DNA of 64,000 nt from Chrysopilus asiliformis (GCA_964034945.1 OZ035960.1:16339403-16403402); one strand, 5' to 3'. Positions 1-14,000 are shown, numbered from the stretch's first letter. Program-made: numbers and translations. Notes: generated by a model from the sequence alone, not told the origin.

Positions 1-109
1 AAGTTTGACTTCAAAGTGGAATTTTGGTACAACTGTTCGAATTTTGATACGAATATCACCGTACGGGTCTCCAATCATTGCCAGATTGGCAATTATAGCT
101 TTTGTTATG
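1..109 (+). mobile_element. DINE-1-like (Helentron-type) element, tail only
   Basis: This is the 3' part of the dominant repeat family of the window, cut by the window edge. It carries the inner subterminal repeat (CACCGTACGGGT, one change from CACCATACGGGT), the tail hairpin TTGCCAGATTGGCAA and the end GCTTTTGTTATG. Orientation here and below: + means the TATACCCGTATGG head is on the left. Confidence 0.85.
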
Positions 110-1976
110 TTTTTCTTTTGCAAAAGACCCCTTCTGAATATTATATCTTCCTTTCTAATTGTTTACCGCCTTCTACTAGAGACTCCAATTCTTCTCTGTA
201 AAAATACAATAAAAAAAACTTTGTATTTTCATCTTAACTTTACTTATTTATCAAAATAATTCACTTCGAGTAAGATTGTATGTATTTTTAAGGATCCAGT
301 ATAGGTTTGGGTTTCTTTCGAGGAAATATAGGTTTGGGTTTCTTTCGGAACGGATTAATTCCTTTTACATTGATTTATATGGGAAAAATTGCTGCGGTTT
401 GTGAACATTTTGGTTTGAGAACGATCTTCAGAAACAGATTACCCGAGGTTCCACTGTACTTCGAAATATTATTGTGACTACTGGCTCTGGAAATCCCAGA
501 AAAATTTCTTCGAGTATGATTTCTTCGTTTCGGGGACCAAAAAAAAATCGATAATTTGATTCAAACGTAGTTTTTTGAACACAGCAAATATTTGCGATTT
601 TAATGTATTCTTAACAATTTGTTGTTCAGTCTTTGGTGCTCACAGGTGTTTCTTATTATTGAAATGGCATCTGTTGGATTTTTTTTCGAGACCCAGACGA
701 CCAATGAAATTCGTGAAAAAAGTAAATAGACCTTGTGAAAAACATCTTGATAATACACAAAAAATGACCCAATGACACCCATTTTTCGATGGGAAAATCA
801 ATAGAATTTAGTTCAAGGCTTTAATACAGAGTCCTTTTTATTTTTCGTCTTGTTTGTTTGACAAAAAACAATTTCTCAAACATGAAATAAGTGATATCGT
901 CTAGAATAAATGTGATTTACTTATCTGAAAATTAAAAATGATGAAAAGCTGTTATCTTTGAATTCAATGCAGTAATTTTTGAAGGTTACTTAGAATACAC
1001 AGTAACGCCCAGATATTATCGAGTTATGGATAATTTGAAATATGCGACCATGTGTTATATTTGATCACAGAGCAGTTGAGTAAAGTGTTTAATCTACACT
1101 GAGTTAATTCATATTTGCCTTATGAAAATTTTCTGTGCCAATAAGAATTCTGCATGTCTAACTTTAAATTAATGAGATAAAATGTCAAAAGCCCTGGAAA
1201 CACAATATGTCTCGATTCGTTCTTGGTTTTTTTAAAATATTCGTGTAGGGCACTGTTTCCCAACTGCAGAGGCGGATTTAGACAATTTGAGGTCCGGGGC
1301 CAGGATAAATTTGAGTACCCCAAGACTACTTCAAGCTTCACGGCATTCCAACTCAAGGTTTTAAACATGTTCGTGTCGACTATATATTAAAATAGCTAAA
1401 TTAGATGTCAAAGCACAAAAAAAAAAGAATACGCCGCAGGGGAATATTACTTCCACAAGGATTGGGTTTTTTAAATGGCGATGCTAATTTTTGGGTTATG
1501 ATGTCATGGATCTCTCAATTCTAGAATTTGTATAGGCTTAAAAATTATAGTTCTTTTTTTAAACCTATACATAGCTAAAAAACTGGGGGCCAAAGGCGCG
1601 CGCCTATTGCGGTACTATCCAACTGGTGAGTCGCCAGCCCGTAGGTGGTCGGCAACAATTTTGGGGGCGTCGTGATGTGCGCTATGATTTATTTTATAAC
1701 ACCAATTTGTATAATAATGGACGGCCACAAAAAATTCTCAACTTTACTGATCTTTCAATAAAAAAAATTATTAAACTCTACTTTAAATTTTGAAAATTTC
1801 ACAACCTAAAACATCTCACATCCTCCATTTAGTACTAATAACTGTTTATATTTTCAAGATCTTTTTTATTCCCGATTGTATTTGCTATATAAAGGACCAA
1901 AAAAAATGCGTGAAGCAGAAAAGATTTTCATTTTACAATTTTTGTGATTTGATAAGAAATTTTGGATAATTATAAA
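110..1976. other. Intergenic DNA without a recognisable gene
   Basis: Only short chance reading frames are present. A GC-richer patch near 1265-1330 begins CAGAGGCGGATTTAG and another lies at 1583-1670; both look like worn transposon remnants, but I could not define ends or a target duplication. Confidence 0.5.
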
Positions 1977-2548
1977 CATAACAAAAGCTATAATTGCCAA
2001 TCTGGCAATTATTGAAAACCCGTATGGTGATTTAAGTGAACAGCGAACAGTTGTATCAAAATTCCACTTTGAAGTCAAATTTTCCAATAAGATTTTTTAA
2101 AATTTATTCCAATCGGATTTTGATGTATGGGAGTTTTATGTAGAATCATATCTTAAATAACTTTTGTTCTTGGACTTTTTTGATAAAATTCACCGTTTTT
2201 GAGATATTCAGAAAAAAAGTTTTCGTTCGTATGGGGGGTACCTCCCCTAATGGTCCATTTTTGCCCATTAACGAACTTAGCCTCACATTTTACGAAAAAC
2301 GGATCTGTGCAAAATTTCAAGTCTCTAGCTCAATCCGCGCCACAGACAGACGGACAGACGGACGGACGGACGGACGGACGGACAGACGGACGGACGGACA
2401 GACGGACGGACGGACATGCTAAATTCAACTTTTTTTATCATTCTAAACACAATGGTGTAATTCATTTTTTTGTGTGATGACGGGATCTTGGCGTTACAAA
2501 CGGTAAGGAAAATCTAATATACCCTTTGGTTTCACGATACGGGTATAA
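1977..2548 (-). mobile_element. DINE-1-like element, full length
   Basis: Reads from CATAACAAAAGC, through the tail hairpin, a GGGGGGTACC palindrome remnant and a (GGAC/AGAC)n core at about 2341-2414, to the head ending GGGTATA. Known for DINE-1/HINE elements: subterminal inverted repeats, a central GTCY-type microsatellite, a 3' hairpin and no target duplication. All of these are seen except that the absence of a duplication is not proven. Confidence 0.85.
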
Positions 2549-3169
2549 AAAGCGGTGACATTTTTAAGCACAGGTAAATATCCCGACAAATGAATGATTG
2601 TGAAAGTTGTTAATTAAAAATTTAATTAAATGAATATAGTTTCACCATTTTAATTATGATTTGTCGAAAGTATACAATACAACAAATTCGTGTCGAAAGT
2701 ATACAAAAACTTAATACAACAAATTCCGCATTAAATTTTTACCGAAAAAAATCAAAATGACAAAAATACATATCAACGAAAATTACGTTTTATTTACAAA
2801 TTCTAAAAATAATATTAAAAGCACGCGATAAACGGAAAAACAATATTCCGGTATTTTTGATCAACAAAATAGTAGATAGTCGGTTGTCATAATTTCTGCT
2901 TATTCATTTTTCATAATATTGAAATTTCTAAATGGCGATTGAAATGATGGAGGATCTATTGAAGTTTTTGGTAGTTTATATTTTCGACACTTTTTTAAAT
3001 TGTTTAATAAAATCGCTATAAAAATCGAATGAACCATGAATCAATGCAGTGGTTCCCAGGTATTAAAACGTAACGTTTTACAAAATTGTCGCTAAACTTA
3101 TCGTTGAAAAAAAAAATGTAGACAACTATAATTGTGTTTGACTAATAACAAAAATTTCTATAAGATGAT

Positions 3170-3535
3170 TTATCGAATAGGATTAACTTTTCTCCACATG
3201 TGGTAGCGGAATTCCAGCGCACTTCGGAATTGGTTATGATGCTTAATGTGAAAGGTGGTTATTTTGGTGGTGAAAACCTGTCCAAGACTAAATACCGTGC
3301 GAGAAACGACATTGAGATCCAGTTTATTTATAAAAAATTGTTTTAAAATAATATGTGTGTGGATTGCTCTTGTTTGGAATCATGAAACAGCCTTCATTGT
3401 AGCTATATCTGATGCAACTCGCTCAATATTTTTAGAAGAATCTTTAATCAACCCTTTCACTTCGTATCTGTCTATAATGGGCGTCATGTATTCATCTTGT
3501 TTGTCAACATTTAATCCGCAAAAATAACTCACGGA
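3170..3535 (-). pseudogene. Unrecognised broken reading frame
   Basis: On the minus strand one frame stays open from about 3535 to the TAA at 3170-3172, except for a single TGA at 3380-3382 where TGG (Trp) would restore it. The conceptual peptide is mixed and protein-like (it includes DEYMTPIIDRYEVKG and FRYHMWRKVN) rather than low complexity. No family recognised. It may be a decayed gene or transposon fragment, or chance. Confidence 0.2.
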
Positions 3536-4142
3536 ATTTCATTTAGTTTTTGTTGACATCTGTTTAGAGTTATGGTGACGATACAATATACTAGTAAACA
3601 AGCAAAGGTGTTCAATTTTTTAGCAATTTCGTTTGTTTTTAGTTTTTGAAAGGTCAACTGTAGTTAATTAGATTTCTATTAATTTAAAATAGCCCACGCT
3701 AATATTGAACTTTGGATTTTTCAGTTTTTTTTTTTGAAATATAAAACACATGAAACACACGTTCAGAAATAACAAATCCTTAAATCAAGATTAATATTTA
3801 TAAATCATACTAGTTTCTAAATAGTAAATTAATATAATTAGAAAAGGTTAATATATGTAAATTAAATTATATAGACAACTATGATTTATTTCACAATTAG
3901 AACAGATTTTGCGTCATAACCATTTTTTTGTAGGGTAGGTTGGGCGGCTGATAAAAAAATAACACATTATATCCCATTATTAAAAATTATTAATTGAAAG
4001 ACCACAGCAGAATTTTTTAAAGAAAAAAAAAAAAAAAAAAAAAAAATGCGCTAGAAGCAGTAATTTCTAAGGAAACTGCACCGCAGGCGAAAATTCTTGG
4101 GTTTCGAGGTCAGTTTTTTTAGTGATTAAGAAAATACATCAT

Positions 4143-4215
4143 TAGGGCCCGTTTGCGCCAACTATTCTTAAAAAATCAAGTTGTGCTTCGCCTTCTTAAA
4201 TAATTTAAGTTGCGT
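4143..4215. mobile_element. MITE fragment, CCGTTTGC family
   Basis: Begins TTAGGGCCCGTTTGCGCC and continues with CTTAAAAAATCAAGTTG, matching one half of the two complete copies at 29105-29238 and 60371-60502. The second terminal repeat is not visible, so this is a partial copy. Confidence 0.55.
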
Positions 4216-5046
4216 TTTATTCCGGGACGTATGTTCACCCTACTCTTAATGTATCTTTTATCTTTTTTAAAAATATATTTTATATTGTTTTCTTAAACTT
4301 TTTTTTTTAATAAGTGTTCTGGTAATACTTGCCAGTATGTTCTTAATAATCGTGTGATACAACAAATCCGGATTTAATTTTAAAGAGGAAATCACAGAAG
4401 AACCTGAATATCTCCCAACTTACAATAACTAAGAAATAAATAAATATTTTTGTGCTGATATCACTTTTTCTTTCTTCTTTTATTCCTCCAGGTACTAAAA
4501 GCGCAAGCAATTTGCATAATTTTGAGCAATTAAAATGTCATTTAAAAATTCCTTTGGAAATATAAACGATTCTCAAAAATATGACTACTATTACTCGATT
4601 ATAGTTTTTAAGACTCTTATGGGATATTTTTGCTTTTGATAAAAAGTAATTTCCAACTGATACAAGCTTTTAATCGATTTACATTATATCTTAATTTAAA
4701 AAAATTTGGTCGCGAATTGAAATCGTCGACTGCTTTTTGAATGTTTATCTTTGGAATTTATTTTAAATGCATTTTGAAACATTTGGATGATTGTTCATAA
4801 ATATAATTCAAGAATAGGAACATATATATTTCTTCTAGTTCCGCTTTCATTCATATATTAAAAAAAAAACCACTAATTAACGTTGGTTATAATCTAATTT
4901 GATTCTAAAATATTTTTGTGTCAGTTGGGATGGATAGATTTTTATCATGTTCGCCTAATTAAGTTTCTGTTTACGCATTCGATTTAGCACAACAATAAAA
5001 AAATTGGGCGTATTTTATGGACAGCTTTCTACTTGTTTGCGCTTTT

Positions 5047-5553
5047 TATATCCGTATGGTGAAACCAAAGGGTATATTAAATTTGCCTCACCGTTTGTGA
5101 CGCCAAGATCCCGTCATCACACACAAACATGAATTACACCAGTGTCCGTCCGTCCGTCCGTCTGTCCGTCTGTCCGTCTGTCCGTCTGTCCGTCCGTCCG
5201 TATGTGGCGCAGATTGCGGGCGCATGGATTAACCTAGAGACTTGAAATTTTACGCAGATTCCTTTTTCGTAAGTTCGCAAAAATGGACCATTAGGGGAAG
5301 GGGGGGGGCTAACTTCCATAAACACGAAAACGTTTTTTGCGAATATCTCAAAAACCGTGCATCTTATCAAAAAGTGCAAGAACAAAAGTTATTTAGGATA
5401 TGATTCTACATAAAACTCCCATACATCAAAATCCGATTGGAATAAATTTAAAAAAATCCTATTGAAAAGTTTGACTTCAAAACTTCGAACAATGCCATAT
5501 CACCATAAGGGTTTTCAATAATTGCCAGATTGGCAATTATAGCTTTTGTTATG
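5047..5553 (+). mobile_element. DINE-1-like element
   Basis: Head TATATCCGTATGG, a (GTCC/GTCT)n core at about 5144-5201, then the conserved block with GACTTGAAATTTTACGCAG and the tail ending GCTTTTGTTATG. The central GGGGGGTACCCCCC palindrome has degenerated to a G run. It lies 38 bp before the next element. Confidence 0.85.
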
Positions 5554-5591
5554 TTTTTCTTTATCAATTCTGTTTTCTCAAAAAAAAATGT

Positions 5592-6552
5592 GGTAGGGCT
5601 GACCGGGATTAGTTGGCTATAGGGGTAAGTAGACTCATTGCGGTTAAGTCAACCACGGTTGAAAACAAACCTGCGTGAATTGGACTGTTTATTCAGTCGA
5701 CTGACAGCTATCAGTGAACCAACGTCTTTAGACCACAGTGCTCTTGGAACGAACTGTGAGGGGAAAAAACGAAATTTCAAGCGTCTGAGTAATTTTTTTT
5801 TCTTGTTAATTAAATTGTTTTGTAGCTTACACTTTCATTGTATTGAACTCGTCAGTGATTTCAAGTGAAAATTTATGTATGAGTTAACGAGTTAGTGAAG
5901 CATTTTCTGACCCATACTTTTTCATTTTTTCTCACGAGTGTGTTAAAAATAAAATGGCGGCTTGAGGCTAGTTGACTCACAGTATACTGGGGTTAAATGA
6001 CTCGATATGAATTACCTATATTTTTTTTGTTAATTAATTTTATTTTTTTAAATTAGATGAAATTTATACCCCGATTGCGAGTGTCGTGTCGTTTTCGACA
6101 AGAGTCGTTTTACGTGTTGTTGTTAGTGTTTTTCTACCAACAACACGTAAAACGACTCTTGTCGAAAACGACACGACACTCGCAATCGGGGTGTTAATTT
6201 ATGTTAATCTGAAATGTTATTAACTTTTTAAAGAATAATTTTTTTCAGAATTATTATAGTTTTTTTAATATGTTCCCACACATTTTCCTCATAAAAAGTA
6301 TAGAGTCAAATAACCCCGTTCACAGAGTCAACAAACCCCAGACACGGGGTTAGTCGACTCATCGAACAACTTTTTTTAAAATGAAAAAAAAATATTTGAA
6401 ACACTTATAATTAGTCAAAATAAAAGATTGACTAAGAAACACAATTGAATAAACCAACCAAAAACGTCTTTACTGCACCTGAAATAATTACAGTAAAACC
6501 TCTATAAAGTAGATTATAAAAAGTGGGTCTACTAGCCCCGGTCTACCCTACC
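5592..6552. mobile_element. 961-bp TIR element, unclassified, with internal hairpin
   Basis: The ends are inverted copies: GGTAGGGCTGACCGGGATTAG on the left and CTAGCCCCGGTCTACCCTACC on the right (17 of 21 match). Inside, GGGGTTA- and GACTCA-type words recur in both orientations, and a perfect 55-bp-arm hairpin sits at 6068-6192. No transposase frame is visible, so the element is non-autonomous. Confidence 0.55.
6068..6192. repeat. Perfect 55-bp inverted repeat with 15-nt loop
   Basis: Left arm 6068-6122 starts ACCCCGATTGCGAGTG; right arm 6138-6192 ends CACTCGCAATCGGGGT. I checked the two arms base by base and they are exact reverse complements. The loop is 6123-6137. It is part of the TIR element around it. 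A transcript would fold into a 55-bp perfect duplex. Confidence 0.9.
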
Positions 6553-8047
6553 TAAACAACTAGCGAAATTAGGAATGTGAAATACCTAACATTGAGTGTA
6601 TGTACAGAGCCTCGATACTTTGATTCCTCCTTAAGTTCCCTAGAATGGGAATTTTAAAGTGATATTTAAAAAAAAAACTTTAAAAAAATATTTCTCTAAT
6701 GCCTCGTTTTCACAGAAAAAACTCAGAGAAATTTTACTCTCGGTTTCTGCGCGTGAAAACACCTAAAAACCACCTCGCAGCGCAAATTTTTTATATGAAA
6801 AATATCAATTTTTTGAATAAACAAAAATTTTTACAAATTTCGGGTTTTTCTATTTGCTGAGAGCAAAATTTCTGCGACAATTTCCTGAGGTATCAAAAAT
6901 TAAAAAACATTTGGTTCCAAATTTCTTCTATTGAAACAGTTGATTGAACTGTGCGTAAATCAGAAAATTCCTTAGCAGAGACCTTTTACATATTCTAATT
7001 TTATCACATATCAGTTCACTTCATTACATTTTAATTTTTTAGCTGATGGGAAGAGCTTAGCACATTTTTAAACTATTTTCGTCTTTCAGGTGCAAATATT
7101 ATGCTGTCAAAGACAAATCATCTTTCAACTAATGCCAAGGAAACTTTAAATAATGAAAAAAACTGGAAAACAACGTAATTTTTTTCAACATAATTCATAC
7201 ACGTCAATCGAGTTGAAGTCCCCTCGTTCAACCCACCGACCCCTTCTCAACTAGGATTTTTTTTTGGTTGGCATCGTGAAAAACTAGAATAGAATAACAA
7301 TTCAAATTTAATCAAGCAAACGGGCAATTCAACAAATTAAAACGGTAACAAAATACCGCAAAAAAATGCATCTAAGCCGAAAAAATACAAACGTACAATT
7401 AAAAAGAAAATATTAGGCAAGGCGAAACAAAACAAGATCTTTTTGCAACAAAAGCAAAACGGTTGACAAGTATAGTATTTAAAAAAAAAGTTTCAGCGAC
7501 ACAAGCGATTGCAGAGTTTTCGTTGTTCTGCTCTAAAAAGTAGAAACAAAAAAATAAGCAAAAAGAAAAAAACGAGAAAAGATATTTCAGTAGTGCGCAT
7601 TTTTGAAGTGCTAATGTCAGGCAAATAAATTACCAGAAGATAAACACACAAAAAACGAAAATATTTTAATAATTTACTATAATAACAACGATAAAAACAT
7701 GAAACGGTCGCGGCGTTGGAAAAGGTGGTCGATGTTGTTTATGCTGTTTTGAGTTTGCATAAAACGGATTAATTTGAAATGTGCAGGAGGCTGCCGAAGG
7801 AAAGTCGAATTCAAATTTATGTACAAAAATCAGATTCTATGATTTTGAATATAACGTCAAAGTGTTTTCTTATAAAGTTTATACATTCTCTGTGAAGAAA
7901 AATAAAATCACTTTAACTATTTGCAATATTTACAAAATTTGAAGAAGTGCAAGAAAAACTACAAGACCTTGACTGATAAGATAAGATTGAAAGATTCTTG
8001 CTTGGTATCTCGTAGAAAAAGAAATATAATCATCAAAATTTGACATA
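6553..8047. other. Upstream region of the venus kinase receptor gene
   Basis: No gene or element recognised. The last few hundred bases probably hold the promoter and 5' UTR of the receptor gene starting at 8048, but I see no clear TATA box. Confidence 0.35.
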
Positions 8048-11000
8048 ATGAATTGGATTTCCTGTATTGCGGGATTTTGTATCCTACTCGTTTTCTCTGG
8101 AGAAAACTTAATCATCGCTAGTTCTGAAAATGCAAATTTTTACGAATTCGAATGCTCATCAGACGCAGCAGGTAAGAGAATTTTATCTAATGTATTCAAT
8201 ATGCTTTTAAGGGGTAATATGTGCGTGCACCCAATCATCATTTATGTCAACCGTGACGTTAACAGTTGACATATTTGAAATATGTAACGTCACGGTTGAC
8301 AGAAATGTTGCTTATGTTTAAAATATAAAAAATTGTTTAATTATTTTTTGGCATAACAAATACATCTTAATTCAGAAGAAATTTATTGCATTGACGTTGC
8401 GTTAAAAAATAAAAATTGAAAACCTTAATACGCCAAAATCTATATATAAAAAATCGTTTAACCTGACTGAGTGACTGACTCATCAACGCCCAGCCCAAAC
8501 CCTTGAAGATAGAGACTTGAAACTTTCACAGTATGTCCCAATCGTCACGTAGGCGCTCATTAAGACGGGGTTTTCCGAAATTTTACCGCTAGCGGGGTAA
8601 ACGGGGGGTGAAGGGGGTTTGGGTGTTTTTAAACCGTGATTTTCGCCATTAATCCTTCTAAATAGGAGGCTGAAAAGTTTCACTCGGAGGTTTTCGGGGT
8701 CGCTGATCACGAATCCGGTGTTATAATTTTCAAAATTCGAAACGGAAGGTCCTGTAAGGATAACGAAAATATCTTTTTTTCATTTTTTTCGGTTTTTGCA
8801 GACGCTGATCACGAATCTGGTGATGAAATTCCCAACGGAAGGATAAACCAAATATCCTTTTTACGAAAAAAACCGGCAATAAGGGGGTTTCGAAGCCGCT
8901 GATCACGAATCTGGTATTAGAATTTTAAAATTCGGAACGGGAGGTTCTGAAGGCATAACGATTTTTTCCAATAGTTTTTAAGCTATTTCTGGGTTTTATG
9001 TGCAAAAAACTTTTTTAAAAAAACTTTAGCCCGGCAACGACGGGTATGCAAGTTAGTAATCTATAATTTGATACTAATTTTCCTAAAGAAATTTGCAATT
9101 CTTACAATTTAAATGAAATAAATAACAAAAATACTCAACGTGATCCGAAGCAATTAATATAATCGCCTGCAGAAATGACAAATTTTTTTTTGTGTTTTTT
9201 GTCAGCAAAAATAAAAATACTTTAGACAAGAAACAAATAGAAAATAGCAAATCTGTCTGATCGTAATGTCACTGAAATATTTCGAGTACACTTTAAAGAT
9301 TTCAAAATTTTTCTAAATTATGTCCGATTTGCGAATTCCAATACACATTGTTGGTAAATTTTCGCAGAAAAACCAATGAATTTCCATAAAAGGGGATCGT
9401 CGCTTTTGAAATTATGCTAAATTGGACAGAGATCTCGAATTGCAATTGATGACAATTTGAATTTTAAAATTTTATTTGCTTTGATTTTATTGTAGATCTT
9501 TTAATGCAGCAGACAGCTCGGTAATCATATTCAAATAATGCGTTGCCTGCAGGTTTTAGTTAAAGGTCAACAGGGATAAAAAAAGATTATATGCAAAAAA
9601 AATGGTTTTGCGTTTACTAGGCATAAATTTTTTTGCATATTTGTTCAAGCAGAGTTTCAGTGCCTAGGTGCTATGCCAAAAACCTGGAATCAATTAAAAA
9701 TGTATTCAACCCTCATAGAACTATTTGAGCAGTTTTCAACCAGATTTGCACAAGTAACCACGTATTCGCTTTTTATACCCGTATGGTGAAACCAAAGGGT
9801 ATATTAACTTTGCCTTACCGTTTGTAACGCCAAGATCTCGTCATCGCACACAAAAATGAATTACACCAGTGTGTTTAGAATGATGAAAAAAGTTGAATTT
9901 AGCATGTCCGTCCGTCCGTCTGTCTGTCTGTCTGTCCGTCTGTGGCGCGGATTGCGGGCGCACGGATTGAGCTAGAGACTTGAAATTTTGCGCAGATTCG
10001 TTTTTCGTAAAATGTGAGGCTAAGTTCGTTAGTGGGCAAAAATGGACCATTAGGGGGGGTACCCCCCATACGAACGAAAACGTTTTTTGCGAATATCTCA
10101 AAAACGGTACATCTTATCAAAAAAGTGGAAGAACAAAAGTTATTTAGGATATGATTCTACATAAAACTCCCATACATCAAAATCCGATTGGAAAAAATTT
10201 TAAAAAATCTTATTGGAAAGTTTGACTTCAAAGGGGAATTTTGGTACAACTGTTCGAATTTTGATACGAATATCACCATACGGGTCTCCAATGATTGCCA
10301 GATTGGCAATTATAGCTTTTGTTATGTTTTTTGTTCAAAACGGTTATTTTAGATGTTTTTTTAGAGTCCACATTCTTGGCCAATGCAGGCGAATCAATGC
10401 TAGGCGATTGATTTGGCAGATCTTGACTCATGCGAGTCTACCATTCACATTCTTGCCAATATTTGCCGAGTTCATATGAATCCATGCATCACTCACTTTA
10501 TTTTTCTATATTTCAAGTCCCAAAATATGGGTTCAGGATGGTAAATAAGGTGCGTTTTTATGCCTTTTTGTTACTGAGTTCTTTTTTTTTCGATTGCTTA
10601 AAATAGTAAGATTAAACAATTCTAACCAACCGAAGAGCCTCTAACAAAGTCATAAGTAAATAAAGCACATTCAACTGATTTGATTTGCTAAATTCTGTCA
10701 CAAGTCGAACGTAGCCAAACTTAGGCGGATCACAGCAGTTCAAGGTGAAAGCACCATTTGACCCTCGCGTTCGCTAGGATTTGCTTACATTCCTCAAGAG
10801 TGTGAAGCTGCCATAATGTTTTATTCTGAAACGATTGGCATCAAAATCAAAATGCAAATCGTATTGGGTTTGTTTATTAAAGAAACGTATCATCTCACCG
10901 CTAGGTGCATTAAGCTATATTTCTTGGTATGAAAAATTGAAGAACTTTTTTTTTATGGGAGCGATCATTGGGGGCTCTTTAGACCTTGAGCTACTGCCCT

Positions 11001-14000
11001 GCAATCTCCCATCACTTACGCGACCTGAAGTCACGTAGGGGAGTGTGGGATTATTTTATAGAACACTAGAATTTGGACCCGGCTTCGCCCGGCTAAAAGC
11101 GTGAGTAGAACAAAATCTAAGAAAACAAAATTAAATTGGCAATAAATTAGATAGAATAAGTTGTCCGTGCTTTTCATTAAAAGATTCGGATTTTCTTTAC
11201 CCCCTCCCTTTACTCCCCCCACCTCTCGGGCTACTTTTTAATGGGTCTATGTTGAACATCTATACCAAATTTCAGGCCAATCGGTTCAGTCGTTTCCCCG
11301 TGAAAGAGTAACATAGCGCAAAAACTAAGTTTCGAAATCACTTTACCCCCTCCCCTTACTACCCCCACCCCTCGCGTTACTTTTCCGTGTGCCTATATTG
11401 GAACCAGAACTACCACAGATACTCATGCCAAATTTCAAGTCAATCGGTTCAGCCGTTTTTGCGTGAAAGAGGAACAGACAGACAGACAGACAGACACCAA
11501 CTCATTTTTATATGTATTCTGGCCAATTTTATTACTAGCCGACTTAACTATAATTTTATTTTCTCGCCCCACCGTTCCACTATATTTTTTGTTGGCAGAT
11601 TTTTTAATAATTCATTTCATCTTAGGATAACTCTCGGGACATGAAATCGACCATTATTGTTACCTAAAAATATCAAATTACCAACATCCCAAAGAATGCG
11701 CAAATGTTTTATTTCATATTTTTGTAATACTGTGAGAATCATGATCGAAAATTATTTTGAAAGAGTTTGTAAACAATTCAAGAAATTCAGTGCGAAAAAT
11801 AAAATAAATATCTTATTGAATTCCTAATGAAAATAAAAATTTCTTTCGGAAAAATATGTTATTTTTACTTTGACAAAATTGAAACTAATTTGAAGTATTT
11901 AAAAGTGGCTCAATCTTAAAAAAATAATTTACGATTCTAAGCTTTTATTTGGCCGACGCATTTCGCTATTTTGCAAGAAATTTGTATAAATTTGTGGTTT
12001 TTTCGTACAACTGGGAAATAAAAAGAAGAATCAATGAATTAATAAATTATTTTGATTAACCTTGTCTAGACTAAACTAGAACAAAAGACAAAATCTTTTC
12101 TAGTATTGCACTCAATTACCATTTGCGTTGGCTTTCACTACAATTATAGTAGAAAACAGATCTCCTAGTATAAAAAGGAGTGATTTCACACAAAACCTGT
12201 TGGTTTTCGAACATTGATTAGTGTGATTTCACACAAAAAATATTAATTGCAATAAACACAAAACTTTCCTTATGCGGCGGTCACACGACGCTGTTTTGCC
12301 AGCGCTAGTGGCTGTTTGGCTGTTAGCAGCCGTTTCAGCAGCACCGTGTGAACCCCAGTGCGTTGCTACTACCAGCAGCAGCGTGATGATTTTAGCAGCG
12401 CTAGTGAAGTAGAGACCGTTCTAATTTGCCAGCGCTACTAGGGATCACGTGACCCTGTTGCATGGTTACTGAGCTGTCAAAAGTCTGATAAGTGGTAAAG
12501 TTTGTTTATTGTAAGTTGTTATTTTGCGTTTATTTATTTAAATTTGTGTGTTACGTTTATTATTAAAAAAATCTCCCAGATTAAAATGTCAAACCACTGT
12601 TTTGCTACTTGCCAGCGCTATTAAAGTATAAACCGTGCGAACCTTCTCTGTACGCTGGCTGCTGTTGCTACTTGCCAGCGCTACTAACCACCAGCAGCCA
12701 TCGGCTGGCAAAACAGCGTCCTGTAACCGCAGCATTAGTATCGGAAAAGATGTGTAAAAAATAATGTGTTTTCAAATATCTCGAAAACCGTAAAAACCGT
12801 TAAAGCTACATAAAAACCATTAAAGGAAAAAATATTGGAAATTTTATTTTCTTTGAATTTAGTTACATGCATTTTTTCTCAAAAGCGCATAGTTTCTGAG
12901 AAAATTTCAAAAAACGTAATTTTTTTAAAATATGTTGAAAACCGTTAGAGATACGTAAAAACCGATGGAGCAAAAAATATAGAAAATTTTATATTCCTTA
13001 AATTTTGTTACATTAAATTTTTCGCAAAAGCACATAGTTTTCAAGAAAATTTTCAAAAACTTTTTTCCCAAAAAAAGGATATACATAGCTAATATGTTTT
13101 ATTATATTTCCAGAAAAACGAAATATGTTTACAGCTAAATATAAAAATACAATTTGTATACAAGTCAGCCACAGAGCAACTCATCAACTTAGTTCAAGGA
13201 TTTTCGCAATTTTCCTAAGGGAAAAACTAGGCTATCAAAATGTGAAATTGGTTGACATTCATGTTGATAAAATTGAGGAAGATTACAAACTGTATAAAAC
13301 ATTGGACGCCCTATCAGCGTAAGTAAAAATATAGTAATAGTGAAATTTTTATTCACATATTTTCTTCCTATAGACCGACAGCATCCTGGCCTATTCCAAC
13401 TATTGACCTGGAGGTGTGGATGCATCCCGATTATCACGCCGTTACGTCCCAAATTTCAGAAGCAGGCCTCGTAACAGATCCAGGCCGTTTTGGATGGTTT
13501 GTTCCAGCTGAATTTATACACAGCTATAGACTTGATCTGAAACTTGAAATTTTACACTACACTACATTTCTCAATCTTAATTCGACGCATTATTCGAAAT
13601 TCATCATGGACGATCGAGTTCTTGATCAGATTCGAGAAAGGTTCAAGTGAGTCATATGAAATTTAGAAAAACCGAATACCTTGTAATAACTTATTTAATT
13701 GTCTTATTTTAAATTTAGCATACAAAGAGAATATGAGCCACCCCAATGTCGTCAACAGCAATGTGCTGTTTTATTATCCGAATTTTACAACGACACAGCA
13801 TTTGTGGAAAATCATATAATCGAATTTAATTTTTATGTAAAAGTTTATTGGCTGGGTGATGATTTTATAAACGCAATCGATTGGTTGCTATCAACCTTTA
13901 GAAATCAATCACGATATTTTCAACGTCAAAAACTTTTTATGGTACTTCATTGGACGCCATCGTTGGCCATCGATTCTGGAATTCCATTCGAGGCAATTAC

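Larger units (their letters stand above)
2549..5046. other. Intergenic AT-rich DNA
   Basis: No gene recognised apart from the broken frame at 3170-3535. It contains a run of 24 A at 4023-4046 and one MITE fragment near 4143. The rest is AT-rich unique-looking sequence. Confidence 0.5.

Noticed and set aside
13125..13322. ATG at 13125 as the start of the kinase receptor
   Set aside because: The acceptor at 13113 joins in frame to the exon at 8048-8171, which supplies a signal peptide; total length divides evenly by three across all eight exons.
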